Shown here piece by piece: positions 8,682 to 18,586 of a DNA stretch of 64,000 bases. The position numbers were made by a program, and so were the translations under genes. Below the pieces are notes generated by a model. The model was not told where the DNA came from. It searched no databases and saw only the letters and a program-made list of their open reading frames with translations. Each line of letters begins with the position of its first letter. Within the stretch, counting starts at the first letter, position 1. The DNA lies in contig NZ_CAJYBT010000012.1 of assembly GCF_913064665.1 (NCBI RefSeq), forward strand, positions 34,170 through 98,169. The letters run 5' to 3'. Origin of the DNA: an uncultured Thioclava sp. Its GTDB lineage: Bacteria > Pseudomonadota > Alphaproteobacteria > Rhodobacterales > Rhodobacteraceae.

Positions 8682-9677
8682 ATGGGTTCGCTGACACTTA
8701 GCAACGTGACCAAGAGCTTCGGCAAGACCGAGGTGATCAAGGGCGTCGATCTTGAGGTGCAGGACGGCGAGTTCTGCGTCTTCGTCGGCCCCTCGGGGTG
8801 CGGGAAATCCACCCTGCTGCGGATGATCGCGGGGCTTGAGGACGTGACCTCGGGCGATGTGATGATCGACGGCAAACGGGTCAACCTGCTGCCGCCGAGC
8901 AAGCGCGAGATCGCGATGGTGTTTCAAAGCTACGCGCTTTATCCGCATCTCAACGTGCGCGACAATATGGGGCTGGCGATGAAACGCGCCGGGGCCAGCA
9001 AGGCCGAAGTCACGCAGGCGGTGACCAATTCGGCGCAGATGCTGTCGCTCGAAACGCTGCTGGATCGTCGCCCGGCCGAACTGTCGGGTGGGCAGCGCCA
9101 GCGCGTCGCCATCGGTCGCGCCATCGTGCGCCGCCCCAAGCTGTTCCTGTTTGACGAGCCGCTGTCCAACCTTGACGCGGCGCTGCGCGTGGCCACCCGG
9201 ATCGAGATCGCACGACTGCATTACGAACTGGGCGCAACGATGGTCTATGTCACCCATGATCAGGTCGAGGCGATGACACTGGCGGACCGGATCGTGGTGC
9301 TCAATGCGGGCAAGGTGGCGCAGGTCGGGCGCCCGATGGAGCTATATAACGATCCGGCCAACACCTTCGTTGCCGGGTTCATCGGCTCGCCGCAGATGAA
9401 TTTCCTCAAGGCTGGCGCGCTGGGGCTGCAAGGCGAGACGGTGGGTATCCGCCCCGAGCATCTTGTTATCGGCGACAGCGGCGAGATCGACGGCACGATT
9501 AGCCATGTCGAGCATCTCGGCGGCGAGACCAATGTATATGTCAAAACCGGGCCGCACGGGCTGTTGACGGTGCGGCTGTTTGGCGAGCATGATTTCGATA
9601 TCGACGCTGGCGTGAAAATCAGCCCCGACCCGGCGCGGCGTTTTCACTTCGACGCCGAAGGCCAGCGGATGCGTTAA
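8682..9677 (+). CDS. Sugar ABC transporter ATPase (MalK/UgpC type)
   Basis: 331-residue nucleotide-binding subunit. Walker [10 protein letters not shown] (36-44), Q-loop FQSYALYPH (81-89), signature LSGGQRQRV (134-142), Walker B LFLFDEP (154-160), D-loop SNLDAALR and the switch His in YVTHDQ. A C-terminal TOBE-like domain (about 240-331) marks the CUT1 group. The start is ATG 8682 after GAAGGAG; the frame is open 25 codons further upstream, inside the Gfo/Idh gene. It is the last gene of the rightward operon. It is shorter than MalK (about 371) and has no extended regulatory tail. Confidence 0.9.
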   Translation: MGSLTLSNVTKSFGKTEVIKGVDLEVQDGEFCVFVGPSGCGKSTLLRMIAGLEDVTSGDVMIDGKRVNLLPPSKREIAMVFQSYALYPHLNVRDNMGLAMKRAGASKAEVTQAVTNSAQMLSLETLLDRRPAELSGGQRQRVAIGRAIVRRPKLFLFDEPLSNLDAALRVATRIEIARLHYELGATMVYVTHDQVEAMTLADRIVVLNAGKVAQVGRPMELYNDPANTFVAGFIGSPQMNFLKAGALGLQGETVGIRPEHLVIGDSGEIDGTISHVEHLGGETNVYVKTGPHGLLTVRLFGEHDFDIDAGVKISPDPARRFHFDAEGQRMR

Positions 9678-9715
9678 AGGCGCATATCCCAAAGCGCGAC
9701 CAACTTGGCTTTGCT

Positions 9716-9752
9716 GCTCCGCGCCCGAGCCTCATATCGTCGGACGCGGAGC
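9716..9752. terminator. Possible bidirectional terminator between convergent genes
   Basis: GCTCCGCG pairs with CGCGGAGC across a 21-nt loop in the short gap between the ABC ATPase and the convergent acyl-CoA synthetase. The loop is long and no T-run follows, so support is weak. Confidence 0.3.
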
Positions 9753-9759
9753 GGACAGG

Positions 9760-11493
9760 TCAGGCGGTTTGCTCCACCTCCAAGCCCAATTCCTCGATCA
9801 TCGCATCGCGCATGACGAATTTCTGAGGCTTGCCCGAGACCGTCATCGGCAAGTCGTCCTTGAACCGGATCACCGCAGGCACTTTGAAATGGGCGATCTG
9901 GTCACGACAGAAATCCTTGATGTCATCTCCGCAAAGCACAGCCCCGGCGCGCGCCACGATCCAGGCGGCAACGATCTCTCCATATTTGTGATCGGGAATG
10001 CCAAAAACCTGCACCTGACTGATATCGGGATGGGTGTAGAGAAACTCCTCGATCTCGCGCGGATAGACATTTTCGCCGCCACGCAGGATCATATCCTTTA
10101 CCCGGCCCGTGATGTTGCAGTAACCCTCGGCGTCGATCCGCGCGAGATCGCCGGTTTGCATCCAGCCCTCGGCATCCAGCGCTTCGGCGGTGCGCTCGGC
10201 TTCGTCCCAATAGCCGCACATAACCGAATAACCGCGCGTCAGCAGCTGCCCCTGCTCGCCGACATTGGCGAGAGAGCCGTCCTCGCGCACGATCTTCACC
10301 TCCAGATGCGGCTGAACTTGCCCGACCGACGTGACCCGCTTTTCCAAGGGCGTATCGGTGGCCGATTGGAACGAAACCGGGCTCGTCTCGGTCATGCCAT
10401 AAGCGATCGTCACTTCAGACATGTGCATCTTGGATTGCGCCTGCTTCATCACCTCAATCGGGCAGGGGGCCCCCGCCATGATGCCGGTGCGCAGCGATGA
10501 AAGATCGTGTTGCGCAAAGCCCGGATGTTCGAGCATCGCCACAAACATGGTGGGCACGCCGTAAAGCGCGGTGCAGCGTTCGGCTGCGACACAAGTTAGC
10601 GTCGCTTGGGCGTCAAACCCCTCGTCAGGCACGACAATGGTTGCCCCCTTGGTCACGCAGCCCAGCGTGCCCATCACCATTCCGAAGCAATGATAAAAGG
10701 GCACCGGGATGCAGATCCGGTCAGCCTCGGTCGCGTTCATCGCGTTGGTCACGAAATGCGCGTTGTTTATGATGTTGCGATGCGTCAGCGTCGCCCCTTT
10801 GGGCGCACCTGTTGTGCCGGACGTGAACTGAATGTTGATCGGCTCATTGCGATCAAGCCGCTCGGTTATGGCGTCAAGTTCGCTTCGGTCATAGTCGTCG
10901 CCCATCGCCTCAACATCCGCAAAGCGGTAGCAGCCGGGATGATGCGCCGCGCCCAACACAATCACATCGCGCAGATCGGGCAGCTTGCGACATTCGAGTT
11001 GCCCGGGTTGTGAGCGCGCAAGTTCCGGGGAAAGCCCATTGATCATCGCCACATAGTCAGAGCTTTTGAACGTCTCTGCCAGCACCAGCGCGCGACAGCC
11101 CGTCTTTCTCAGCGCGAATTCCAGCTCGTGAAGGCGATAGGCCGGGTTGATATTGACGAGGATCACGCCGATCCGGGCAGTCGCAAGTTGCGTCAGGACC
11201 CACTCTGAACGGTTGGGCGCCCAAATCCCAAGCCGGTCGCCATGCCCCAGACCAAGCCGCAACAATCCCGAAGCGAGCCGATCAATCCGCGTCGAAAACT
11301 CTGCCCAAGTCCATCTGACGCCCTCTGCGGCAAACACAACCGCTTCGCGCTCGGGCCAGAGATTGGCGGTCCGGATCAGCACCGCCGGAATTGTGTCTTC
11401 GATCAATGGGGTATCGGTTGGCCCTGCGACATGGGCCAAGCCGCGTTGCGGGATGACGCCACAGCGTTGGCTCCCGTTGCTATCAGTCTGCAT
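9760..11493 (-). CDS. Acyl-CoA synthetase (AMP-forming, medium/long-chain)
   Basis: 577 residues of the ANL superfamily; activates a carboxylate with ATP and CoA. Motifs: A3 loop [16 protein letters not shown] (223-238), the AYGMTETSP box, [18 protein letters not shown] hinge region, and the C-terminal catalytic Lys in SGKPQKF. The pattern fits FadD-like enzymes for medium-chain or branched fatty acids. GAGGAGGAAATC precedes the ATG. The gene stands alone between the amino-sugar and inositol islands and is unrelated to either. A possible repressor site lies at 11564-11577. Exact chain-length preference cannot be read from sequence. Confidence 0.9.
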   Translation of the reverse strand: MQTDSNGSQRCGVIPQRGLAHVAGPTDTPLIEDTIPAVLIRTANLWPEREAVVFAAEGVRWTWAEFSTRIDRLASGLLRLGLGHGDRLGIWAPNRSEWVLTQLATARIGVILVNINPAYRLHELEFALRKTGCRALVLAETFKSSDYVAMINGLSPELARSQPGQLECRKLPDLRDVIVLGAAHHPGCYRFADVEAMGDDYDRSELDAITERLDRNEPINIQFTSGTTGAPKGATLTHRNIINNAHFVTNAMNATEADRICIPVPFYHCFGMVMGTLGCVTKGATIVVPDEGFDAQATLTCVAAERCTALYGVPTMFVAMLEHPGFAQHDLSSLRTGIMAGAPCPIEVMKQAQSKMHMSEVTIAYGMTETSPVSFQSATDTPLEKRVTSVGQVQPHLEVKIVREDGSLANVGEQGQLLTRGYSVMCGYWDEAERTAEALDAEGWMQTGDLARIDAEGYCNITGRVKDMILRGGENVYPREIEEFLYTHPDISQVQVFGIPDHKYGEIVAAWIVARAGAVLCGDDIKDFCRDQIAHFKVPAVIRFKDDLPMTVSGKPQKFVMRDAMIEELGLEVEQTA

Positions 11494-11803
11494 GATTTCC
11501 TCCTCTTGCGCCCTATCGCCAGTTCAGCAAACCGACGACCCTCCAAGGGCTGCCCACATTAAATGAACAATGGTTCAATTCTTGCAAGACTCAGATCGTG
11601 AGACAAGGATTTCATGGCGAGGTCGCGAAAGCGTGTTCAAGCCCGCGCAAGCGCGCCACGTTAGGAAGCGAGCGCGCTTGATCATGCGTGGAGGTCAAAT
11701 GGTCGCCCTGAGGGTGAGCATCGCCATGCCCGGGGATCGCTGCAAAAGGGGCATCACCGGGCAGCCGGTTATAAGGTCAACCTATCGGGTGTCAGGTTGG
11801 TTT
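11494..11803. other. Intergenic region upstream of the acyl-CoA synthetase
   Basis: 310 bp between the acyl-CoA synthetase start and the end of iolG, both leftward. It must hold the synthetase promoter and any iol terminator. The only structure I see is the inverted repeat at 11564-11577; no supported ORF. Confidence 0.5.
11564..11577. promoter_or_regulatory. Inverted repeat, candidate TetR-type operator
   Basis: TGAAC-AATG-GTTCA, a perfect 5-bp inverted repeat 71 bp upstream of the synthetase start. Fatty-acid TetR regulators (PsrA, LiuR, FadP types) use short GAAC/GTTC-like palindromes, so a link is plausible but unproven. Confidence 0.35.
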
Positions 11804-12805
11804 TCAGCCCTCATTTGCCAACGAGACTGGTCGTCCCTGTGCCAAAGACAAAGCGGCTGCATCGGCCAGTTCTTGCGCGCGCAGCCCATCGAGAATGCCG
11901 GGCGTAATCGAGCCGCCCTCGCTCACCGCATGCAGGAAATAGGCCATCTCGGCACGATAGGCGGCGGCGTAGCGTTCTAGGAAAAAATGCTGTGCGGGGG
12001 CTTTGCGAAAGCCCGCATCGGTTGCGATCTCGACCGTGTTTTCAAGCATGTTTTCTGCGCGTAACATGCCGCGCGCGCCATGCACCTCAATGCGTTGATC
12101 ATAGCCATAGCTGGCACGGCGCGAATTCGAAATCTGGCAGATCTTGCCCGAGGCCGTTGTCAAAACCACCGCCGCTGTGTCGACATCCCCAGCAGCCCCA
12201 ATCGCGGGATCAACGAGTGCCGCGCCCGTGGCATAGACCGAGACCGGTTCGTCCCCGCACAGCAGAAACCGCGCCATGTCGAGATCATGGATCATCATAT
12301 CGCGAAACAGCCCGCCCGAGCTTTGGATATAGCTGATCGGCGGCGGTGCGGGGTCGCGCGACAGGATCGTCACGATCTCGACTGCGCCGATTTCGTCAGC
12401 CGCGATCCGGGCTTGCAGATTGGCGAAATTCGGATCGAAACGGCGGTTGAAGGCGGTCAGGAAGGGCACGCCCGCGCGCTCCACGGCCTTGATGCAATCC
12501 TTGATGCGCGCAGCCGACATATCCACTGGTTTTTCGCAAAATATCGCCTTGCCCGCAGCGGCGGCGGCATGGATCAGATCGTAATGCGTGTCAGTCGGCG
12601 TGCCAATCACCACGGCATCGACGTCACTGCTTTCGATCAGCTCTAACGACCCCATCACGCGAGCCCCGCTGCGCGCGGCCAGCACCGCAGCCGGTTCGGG
12701 AAACGCATCCGCGACGGCTGTGATCCTTGCGCCGTCGATCTGACGGATTGAACCGGCATGGACCTGACCGATCCGTCCACATCCCAAAATCCCGATATTG
12801 AGCAT
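11804..12805 (-). CDS. iolG: Inositol 2-dehydrogenase (Gfo/Idh/MocA family)
   Basis: 334 residues; NAD-dependent oxidation of myo-inositol to 2-keto-myo-inositol (scyllo-inosose), the first catabolic step. Rossmann motif ILGCGRIGQVHAGSI (5-19), FCEKPVDMS (EKP motif), FNRRFDPNF, and MIHDLDMARFLL with the catalytic-region Asp and His pattern of inositol dehydrogenases. Start ATG 12805 follows GGGAGAG; a 19-codon upstream extension into iolJ is rejected. It is the last gene of the leftward iolD-C-B-J-G operon, 1 bp after iolJ. The match to IolG is stronger than for the two rightward paralogues. Confidence 0.88.
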   Translation of the reverse strand: MLNIGILGCGRIGQVHAGSIRQIDGARITAVADAFPEPAAVLAARSGARVMGSLELIESSDVDAVVIGTPTDTHYDLIHAAAAAGKAIFCEKPVDMSAARIKDCIKAVERAGVPFLTAFNRRFDPNFANLQARIAADEIGAVEIVTILSRDPAPPPISYIQSSGGLFRDMMIHDLDMARFLLCGDEPVSVYATGAALVDPAIGAAGDVDTAAVVLTTASGKICQISNSRRASYGYDQRIEVHGARGMLRAENMLENTVEIATDAGFRKAPAQHFFLERYAAAYRAEMAYFLHAVSEGGSITPGILDGLRAQELADAAALSLAQGRPVSLANEG

Positions 12806-12806
12806 T

Positions 12807-13637
12807 CTACTCTCCCTTGAACGCTTGCAGCACCTGACGCGTGGCTGCGACCAGAGGTTCATGCGTTTCCTTCAAAATCTGTACCCGATCAAAGCGGTCC
12901 GGATCGGCATTGACCGCGTGTCGCAGTGCAGCGCCAAAGGCCATGCGCAGCTCGGTTCCGATATTGAACTTGCAGATTTTCGAGCCGCGCGCCAGCGCCC
13001 GGCGCTGCGCCACCGGCACGCCCGAGCCGCCATGGATCACCAGCGGCACCTCGGTCAGGGCCTCAATGGCGCGGATGCGGGACTCATCCAGCCCGCCCTC
13101 TTTACCCTGCTGCAAATGCACATTGCCCACAGAAATCGCCATCGCATCGACGCCTGTTTCGCGGGCGAAACGCGCGGCTTCGTCTGGGTCGGTGCCGGCT
13201 GATCCTTCGCCGCCCGAATACCCGACAAAGCCGATCTCTCCCTCGCAGGAGACGCCCGTCGCATGGGCCAATTCCGCGATTGCCGCCGTCTCGTCGATAT
13301 TTTGCGCCAGCGGCTTTCGTGAGCCGTCAAACATCACCGAGGTGAAGCCGCACTCAATGGCCTCCTTGCACTCCTCAAAGGTGTAGCCGTGATCGAGATG
13401 GGCGACGACGGGCACGCTGGCCCCCTCGGCCAAGTAGCGAAACATCTGGCCGAGAATCGGCAGCGGCGTGTGGGCGCGGCACGATGGCCCGGCTTGCAGG
13501 ATCACCGCAACGCCCTCGGCCTCGGCGGCGGCGACATAGGCGCGCATATCCTCCCAGCCCAGCGTGACCAATCCGGCCACCGCATGGTGCTGGCGCAGCG
13601 CGGGCTGCAAGACATCGGCAAGGGTTACAAGGCTCAT
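12807..13637 (-). CDS. iolJ: Class II aldolase, 6-phospho-5-dehydro-2-deoxygluconate aldolase type
   Basis: 276-residue zinc-dependent class II aldolase. Metal-ligand region VVAHLDHGYTFEECKEAI, then SVMFDGSRKPLAQNIDET, a second ligand region GEIGFVG, and the phosphate-binding VIHGGSGVP and KFNIGTEL. In this operon it should split 5-dehydro-2-deoxygluconate-6-phosphate into dihydroxyacetone phosphate and malonate semialdehyde. The family alone would also allow fructose- or tagatose-bisphosphate aldolase; the iol context decides. Its start overlaps the iolB stop (ATGA). Length fits the family (about 280). Confidence 0.85.
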   Translation of the reverse strand: MSLVTLADVLQPALRQHHAVAGLVTLGWEDMRAYVAAAEAEGVAVILQAGPSCRAHTPLPILGQMFRYLAEGASVPVVAHLDHGYTFEECKEAIECGFTSVMFDGSRKPLAQNIDETAAIAELAHATGVSCEGEIGFVGYSGGEGSAGTDPDEAARFARETGVDAMAISVGNVHLQQGKEGGLDESRIRAIEALTEVPLVIHGGSGVPVAQRRALARGSKICKFNIGTELRMAFGAALRHAVNADPDRFDRVQILKETHEPLVAATRQVLQAFKGE

Positions 13638-14476
13638 TTGAACTTTGCCACCATATCCATGATTCCCGGAATGGTGTGCAGTTGGGCGGCATGGGTGGGT
13701 TGGAAATACTGCTTCAGGCTGCGCTGGCTCAGCCCGCCAAGGATGGTGAAGTAATACATCTCGTAGCCCGGCAGCACGGCGCAGGGGTGATAGCCCTTAT
13801 CGATCAGGATCGTCGAGCGATCCATGATATGATAGGCATCGCCCGGCTTGTTATCCTCGCGCTGCAGCATCTGTAGCCCCGAGCCGTAATCGGGGCGGAA
13901 GCGGAAGTTGTAGGTCTCGTCATGGCGCGTCTCGTCGGGCAGACGGTCAGTGTCATGCTTGTGGCTTGGGAAACCAGACCAGCCGCCTTGCCCCACGGTG
14001 TACAGCTCACTCACCAGCAGACGACCGACCTTGTCGTGATGCTTGCTGCCAAGGATATGCTTGATCTTGCGATGGGTTTTGGTGTCATCCGAGCCGTATT
14101 GCACCTTATCAAGCGCATCGGCGCGCACATCGAAGGGTTCAAGCACCTTGTCGTATTTCGCCCCTGCGATGAAGGTCTCCGTGCTGTCGGTAAGACAGGT
14201 GATGCGCACGCGGGCGCCGACGGGAACGTAAACGCCCTCGGGCTCGCCATCCCAGACATCCACGGTGCGGTTGCCGATCCCTTCATACACTGCGCCTTCG
14301 ACATCCACATCGACCGTGCCGGTGGCGGGCACCACGCAGGTTTCATAGCCGGGCACGGCATAGTCGAAACTCTCGCCCTTCTTCAGCTTGATGATGTTGA
14401 AATAGTTCAGCGGGACGAGGTCGTGATCGACATCCACGATGGGCTTGTTCTGGTTGTCATGGGGCGCGATATGCAT
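13634..14476 (-). CDS. iolB: 5-deoxy-glucuronate isomerase
   Basis: 280 residues, full length for IolB; converts 5-deoxy-glucuronate to 5-dehydro-2-deoxygluconate. A duplicated beta-barrel (cupin) protein: the C-terminal barrel shows the metal-site pattern FPSHKHD...DETRHDETYNF followed by the conserved YEMYYFTILGG. AGGAG precedes the ATG. It lies 12 bp downstream of iolC and overlaps iolJ. Assignment is secure from both sequence and context. Confidence 0.93.
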   Translation of the reverse strand: MHIAPHDNQNKPIVDVDHDLVPLNYFNIIKLKKGESFDYAVPGYETCVVPATGTVDVDVEGAVYEGIGNRTVDVWDGEPEGVYVPVGARVRITCLTDSTETFIAGAKYDKVLEPFDVRADALDKVQYGSDDTKTHRKIKHILGSKHHDKVGRLLVSELYTVGQGGWSGFPSHKHDTDRLPDETRHDETYNFRFRPDYGSGLQMLQREDNKPGDAYHIMDRSTILIDKGYHPCAVLPGYEMYYFTILGGLSQRSLKQYFQPTHAAQLHTIPGIMDMVAKFK

Positions 14477-14488
14477 GGCGTCTCCTAT

Positions 14489-15469
14489 TCAGCTTTGTGT
14501 TGGGCCGGGATGGGTGGCGAGATAGGCATCCAGCTCGGGTGTGTCGGGCATGGCGGGGGCGCAGCCGGGTCGCGACACGACGATCGAGGCGCAGGCCGAA
14601 CCGCGCAGCACCGCCTCGCCCAAGGGGCGCCCCCGTGAGAGCGCGTCGAGGAACCCGGCCATGAAGCTGTCGCCCGCCCCGGTGGGTTTGAGCGCGGTGG
14701 TGGGGAAGATGCCGCTGCGCAGCGCTGCGCCATCGGCAAACGTGACCGAGCCTTGCGGCCCCATCTTATAAACCACGATCGCCGCACCCGAGCCCGCCAG
14801 GTCGCGCGCCTTGTCCATGCCCTGCGCGATCCCACCAGCCATGAAGCCGAACTCTTCGTCATTGCCCACGATCACGTCAGACAGCGCTGCGGCGCGCGAA
14901 AGAACGTCTTGCGCGACCTGCGGAGAAGGCCAGCTATAGGGGCGGTAATCGACATCGAAAATGATCGCCAGCCCGGCCGCGCGCGCCATTTCAAACGCCC
15001 GAAACGCGGCACTGCGCGAGGGTTCAGCGGCAAAGATGGTGCCCGCCGAGACCAGCGCGCCATAGCGCGAGAAATTCACCGCCTCGACATCGGCCAGGCT
15101 CATTTGGAAATCGGCGGCATTGTTGCGATAGATGACGCTTTGATGCTCTTGCATGCGCGTTTCATAGAGAGCCAGAGAGGTGCGTTGCTCGCCCCGGATG
15201 CGCTTCACCAGCGAACGGTCCACGTCATAGGCATCAAGCTGAGCCTCGCAATACCAGCCCACCGCGTCATCGGACACGCAGGTCATCAACGCCGCCTTGC
15301 AGCCCAGCTTGACCAGCCCCGCCGCAATATTAGCCGCACTGCCGCCCATCGCGACCATCATGGTTTGGGCCTCGCGCAGACGCGCGCCGGGCGGGTCCGG
15401 TGTCAGGTCCATGCCCACCCGGCCGAGCACGAGGAAATCGCGCTTGGCGATTGCGGCGAGCACCATCAC
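14489..15469 (-). CDS. iolC: 5-dehydro-2-deoxygluconokinase
   Basis: 326-residue PfkB/ribokinase-family kinase that phosphorylates 5-dehydro-2-deoxygluconate with ATP. Motifs: VAMGGSAANIAAGL near the N-terminus (substrate lid, PfkB signature 1 region) and PTTALKPTGAGDSFMAGFLD (about 255-274, PfkB signature 2 with the catalytic Asp in GAGD). The first ATG of an ATGATG pair overlaps the iolD stop. It sits in the iolDCBJG operon. IolC proteins are often about 330 residues, so the length is normal. Confidence 0.93.
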   Translation of the reverse strand: MMVLAAIAKRDFLVLGRVGMDLTPDPPGARLREAQTMMVAMGGSAANIAAGLVKLGCKAALMTCVSDDAVGWYCEAQLDAYDVDRSLVKRIRGEQRTSLALYETRMQEHQSVIYRNNAADFQMSLADVEAVNFSRYGALVSAGTIFAAEPSRSAAFRAFEMARAAGLAIIFDVDYRPYSWPSPQVAQDVLSRAAALSDVIVGNDEEFGFMAGGIAQGMDKARDLAGSGAAIVVYKMGPQGSVTFADGAALRSGIFPTTALKPTGAGDSFMAGFLDALSRGRPLGEAVLRGSACASIVVSRPGCAPAMPDTPELDAYLATHPGPTQS

Positions 15470-17334
15470 ACGCCCTGCCGCTGTTTGTGGCGACTGGATT
15501 CCCAGTCCTCATGCGCGTCGCGCACCTTCGCGCTGTCAGACACTTGCGGCGTGCCGACCTCCCACCAAGCATGGCCTTGCGTGGTCCAGCCCTCGTAAGG
15601 ATCGACATCCATCACGATCACATAGGTTTTCTCCGAGGCCTTGGCGCGCCGAAAGGCCTCGGCTAGATCGGCGGGGTTGGCGACTTTTTCTGCCGCCGCC
15701 CCCATCGCCGTCGCATGGGCCACGAAATCAACGCCGAACGGTTCGGGGATGGTCGGACAATCGGCAAGCAGGTTGTTGAAGCTCTCGTTGCCGGTGTTGT
15801 TTTGCAGCTTGTTGATCACCGCAAAGCCGCCATTGTCCAGCACCAGCACGATCAGCTTTTTCTGGCTGAGGACCGAGGAATAAATATCGGAATTCAGCAT
15901 CATGTAGGACCCGTCGCCGCAGAAAGTGATGACGTCCTGATCGGGTTCCCGTTCGGCCTGCGCGATGCGAGCGCCCCAAGCGCCTGCGATTTCGTAGCCC
16001 ATGCAGGAAAAGCCGAATTCCACATCGACCGTGCCGGTATCCAGCGTACGCCAATTCGCCGTGACTTCGGCAGGCAGCCCGCCAGCAGCGGCCACCACAC
16101 GGTCGCGCGGATCGCAGAGCGCATTCACCACGCCAATCGCCTGCGCATAGGAATTGGGGCGATTGCCGGCGGCAACGTTCTTGGCAACATACGCATCCCA
16201 AGTCTTGCGCTCATCCTGCGCCCCGCTGACCCACTTGGGGGGCGCAGTATAATCGAGCGCCTCTGCCAGCGCCGCAAGCGAAACGCGCGCATCGCCCACC
16301 ACCGGCAGGGAGAAATGCTTCATCGCGTCATGGCGCGCGGCGTTGATCGCAATGATCTGCGCATCCTGCGCAAAGGCGGTCCACGACCCGGTTGTGAAAT
16401 CTTGCAAGCGCGTGCCGATGGCAAGGATCACATCGGCCTGCTCGGCAATCGCGTTGGCGCTGTCTGATCCCGTCACCCCGATCGGTCCGATATTGAGCGG
16501 ATGCGTGGCCGTCAGATTGGCGCGCCCGGCGATGGTTTCGACCACGGGGATCTGGTGGGTCTCGGCGAATTGGGTCAACGCTTCGACCGCGCGGGAATAT
16601 TGCACCCCGCCGCCTGCGATGATCATCGGGCGCTTTGCCGTTTTCAGCAGCGCCACCGCATCCGCGATTTCGGCGGGGTCGGGGGCCTGACGGCGGATGC
16701 GATGAACCTTCTTGGCAAAGAATGGGGCCGGATAGTCATAGCTCCAGCCCTGCACATCCTGTGGCAGCCCTAAGAAAGCCGGGCCGCAATCTGCTGGGTC
16801 CAGCATCGTGGCTAGCGCATTGGGCAGCGATTGCAGGATTTGCGCCGGGTGACAGATGCGGTCCCAGTAGCGCACGACCGGCTTGAACGCGTCATTCACC
16901 CCGAAGGTCGGGTCGGAAAAATTCTCCATCTGCTGCAAGACCGGGTCGGGCAGGCGGGTGATGAACGTATCGCCACACAGCAACAGCATCGGCAGCCGAT
17001 TGGCATGGGCCAAAGCCGCCGCCGTCAGTAGATTCGAGGTGCCCGGCCCGGCACTCGCGGTGCAAAACATAAAACGCTGACGCAGCCATTGCTTGGCATA
17101 GCCCGCCGCCGCGAACCCCATGCTCTGCTCATTCTGGCCGCGATAAAGCGGCAACGCGTCCTGCACCCCGTGCAGCGCCTCACCCAAGCACGTCACATTG
17201 CCATGGCCGAAAATGCCAAAACCCCCGCCGCACAGGCGCAGCTCTTGCCCGTCGATCTCGATGAACTGATTGGAAAGCCAGCGGATGATCGCTTGGGCGG
17301 TGGTCAGGCGAATTGTGTCTGTCGGCGTTGTCAT
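15466..17334 (-). CDS. iolD: 3D-(3,5/4)-trihydroxycyclohexane-1,2-dione hydrolase
   Basis: 622-residue ThDP-dependent ring-opening hydrolase of inositol breakdown. Three ThDP-family domains: N-terminal PYR domain with FGHGNVTCLGEAL and the activating Glu region (NEQSMGFAAAGYAKQ), central domain, and C-terminal PP domain with the GDGSYMMLNSDIYSS motif (GDG...N, cofactor Mg site). ATG 17334 is preceded by AGAGG; the frame is open 79 codons upstream but that would cover the divergent promoter and operator. First gene of the leftward operon. Confidence 0.94.
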   Translation of the reverse strand: MTTPTDTIRLTTAQAIIRWLSNQFIEIDGQELRLCGGGFGIFGHGNVTCLGEALHGVQDALPLYRGQNEQSMGFAAAGYAKQWLRQRFMFCTASAGPGTSNLLTAAALAHANRLPMLLLCGDTFITRLPDPVLQQMENFSDPTFGVNDAFKPVVRYWDRICHPAQILQSLPNALATMLDPADCGPAFLGLPQDVQGWSYDYPAPFFAKKVHRIRRQAPDPAEIADAVALLKTAKRPMIIAGGGVQYSRAVEALTQFAETHQIPVVETIAGRANLTATHPLNIGPIGVTGSDSANAIAEQADVILAIGTRLQDFTTGSWTAFAQDAQIIAINAARHDAMKHFSLPVVGDARVSLAALAEALDYTAPPKWVSGAQDERKTWDAYVAKNVAAGNRPNSYAQAIGVVNALCDPRDRVVAAAGGLPAEVTANWRTLDTGTVDVEFGFSCMGYEIAGAWGARIAQAEREPDQDVITFCGDGSYMMLNSDIYSSVLSQKKLIVLVLDNGGFAVINKLQNNTGNESFNNLLADCPTIPEPFGVDFVAHATAMGAAAEKVANPADLAEAFRRAKASEKTYVIVMDVDPYEGWTTQGHAWWEVGTPQVSDSAKVRDAHEDWESSRHKQRQGV

Positions 17335-17415
17335 GTCAGCGCGAACCTCTTTGTCGGGAAAATTCGGACGGATGCCGAACACAGCTTGCGGGGTTACGAT
17401 TCTCAGGATACAACT

Positions 17416-17433
17416 TTTGCAACCGGTTGCAAA
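17416..17433. promoter_or_regulatory. LacI-type operator in the divergent iol promoter region
   Basis: TTTGCAACCGGTTGCAAA, a perfect 18-bp palindrome with the CG centre typical of LacI-family sites. It lies between iolD and the rightward oxidoreductase gene, 30 bp upstream of the latter's start, and shares its core with the site at 21721-21750. Confidence 0.8.
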
Positions 17434-17463
17434 TTGTAATTCAAGATCTCGGAGGAGGTTGCG

Positions 17464-18573
17464 GTGTCTCGGATCGGGATTGGTATTCTGGGCGGGGGCT
17501 ATATGGGTAAGGCCCATGCGGTAGCGATGTCCGCCGTCGGGGCGGTGTTCGACCCTGCTCTGCGCCCGCATTTGGAAATGGTCTGTGCCTCAAGCGCGCA
17601 AAGTGCTGAACGCTATCGCACTGCCTATGGGTTCGCACGCGCCACCGATGATTGGCGCGTGCTGGTCAACGACCCGGCTGTGCAGGCGGTGATCATCGCC
17701 AGTCCGCAAGAGACCCATCGCGACGTGGCACTGGCCGCGTTTGCGCTGGGCAAGCCGGTGTTTTGCGAGAAACCGCTGGGTGCGTCACTGCAAGACAGCG
17801 CCGAGATGGTGGCTGCCGCCGAAGCCTCGGGCGTGGCGAATATGGTCGGGTTCAACTATATCCGCACCCCCGCCAGCCAGTTCGCGCGCGAGCTGATTGC
17901 GCGCGGCGAGATTGGCGAGATTACCTGGTTTCGCGCCGAGCATACCGAGGATTTCTACGCCGACCCGCAGGCCCCGGCGAGTTGGCGTACGCAAGGCGCG
18001 GCCAATGGCACGATGGGCGATCTGGCGCCGCATATCCTCAACGCCGCGCTGGCGCTGATCGGGCCGATTGCGCGCGTCATGGCCGAAATTGAGACCGTTC
18101 ACACTACCCGCCCCGGGGGTCGCGTCGACAATGACGATCACGCCCAGATGATGTGCCGCTTTGAAAATGGCGCGATGGGGCAGATCTATGTCTCGCGCAT
18201 CGCGACGGGGCGAAAGATGGGCTATGCCTATGAAATCACCGGCACAAAAGGCGCGATCCGGTTCGATCAAGAAGACCAGAACGCGCTGTGGCTGTATCGG
18301 GCCGAGGGGCCCGAGGCCACGCGCGGCTTCACCAAGATCCTGACGGGCCCCGCCCATCCCGATTACGCCGCCTTCTGCCAAGGCCCCGGCCACGGCACCG
18401 GCTATCAGGACCAGATCATCATCGAGGCGCGCGACTTTTTAAGCGCCATCGCGACGGGGGCGCCGGTCTGGCCGACCTTTCGCGACGGGCATGAGGTGAA
18501 CCGGGTGATCGCTGCCGCAATGGCCTCGACGCGCGCGCAAAAATGGCAAGATATCGCGACATTTTCCGGATAG
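17464..18573 (+). CDS. Gfo/Idh/MocA-family oxidoreductase (inositol-associated, 1)
   Basis: 369 residues with an N-terminal Rossmann fold (GILGGGYMGKAHAVAMS, 7-23), FCEKPLGASL (EKP motif) and the C-terminal substrate domain with GDLAPHILNAALAL (Asp and His of the active site). Starts at GTG 17464 after GGAGGAGG at correct spacing; no better ATG is present. It is the first gene of the rightward iol operon, 13 bp before the IolE-like gene. Likely oxidises an inositol isomer or an inositol derivative such as a methylated or epimeric form; the exact substrate is not readable. Confidence 0.85.
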   Translation: MSRIGIGILGGGYMGKAHAVAMSAVGAVFDPALRPHLEMVCASSAQSAERYRTAYGFARATDDWRVLVNDPAVQAVIIASPQETHRDVALAAFALGKPVFCEKPLGASLQDSAEMVAAAEASGVANMVGFNYIRTPASQFARELIARGEIGEITWFRAEHTEDFYADPQAPASWRTQGAANGTMGDLAPHILNAALALIGPIARVMAEIETVHTTRPGGRVDNDDHAQMMCRFENGAMGQIYVSRIATGRKMGYAYEITGTKGAIRFDQEDQNALWLYRAEGPEATRGFTKILTGPAHPDYAAFCQGPGHGTGYQDQIIIEARDFLSAIATGAPVWPTFRDGHEVNRVIAAAMASTRAQKWQDIATFSG

Positions 18574-18586
18574 GAGAGGCAAGAGA

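Noticed and set aside
7235..8902. Minus-strand open frame of 555 codons opposite the permease and Gfo/Idh genes
   Set aside because: Antisense to clear coding genes; arises from GC-rich codon third positions. No motif or ribosome site.
17335..17571. 79-codon upstream extension of iolD
   Set aside because: Covers the divergent promoter, the LacI operator and the start of the rightward gene.
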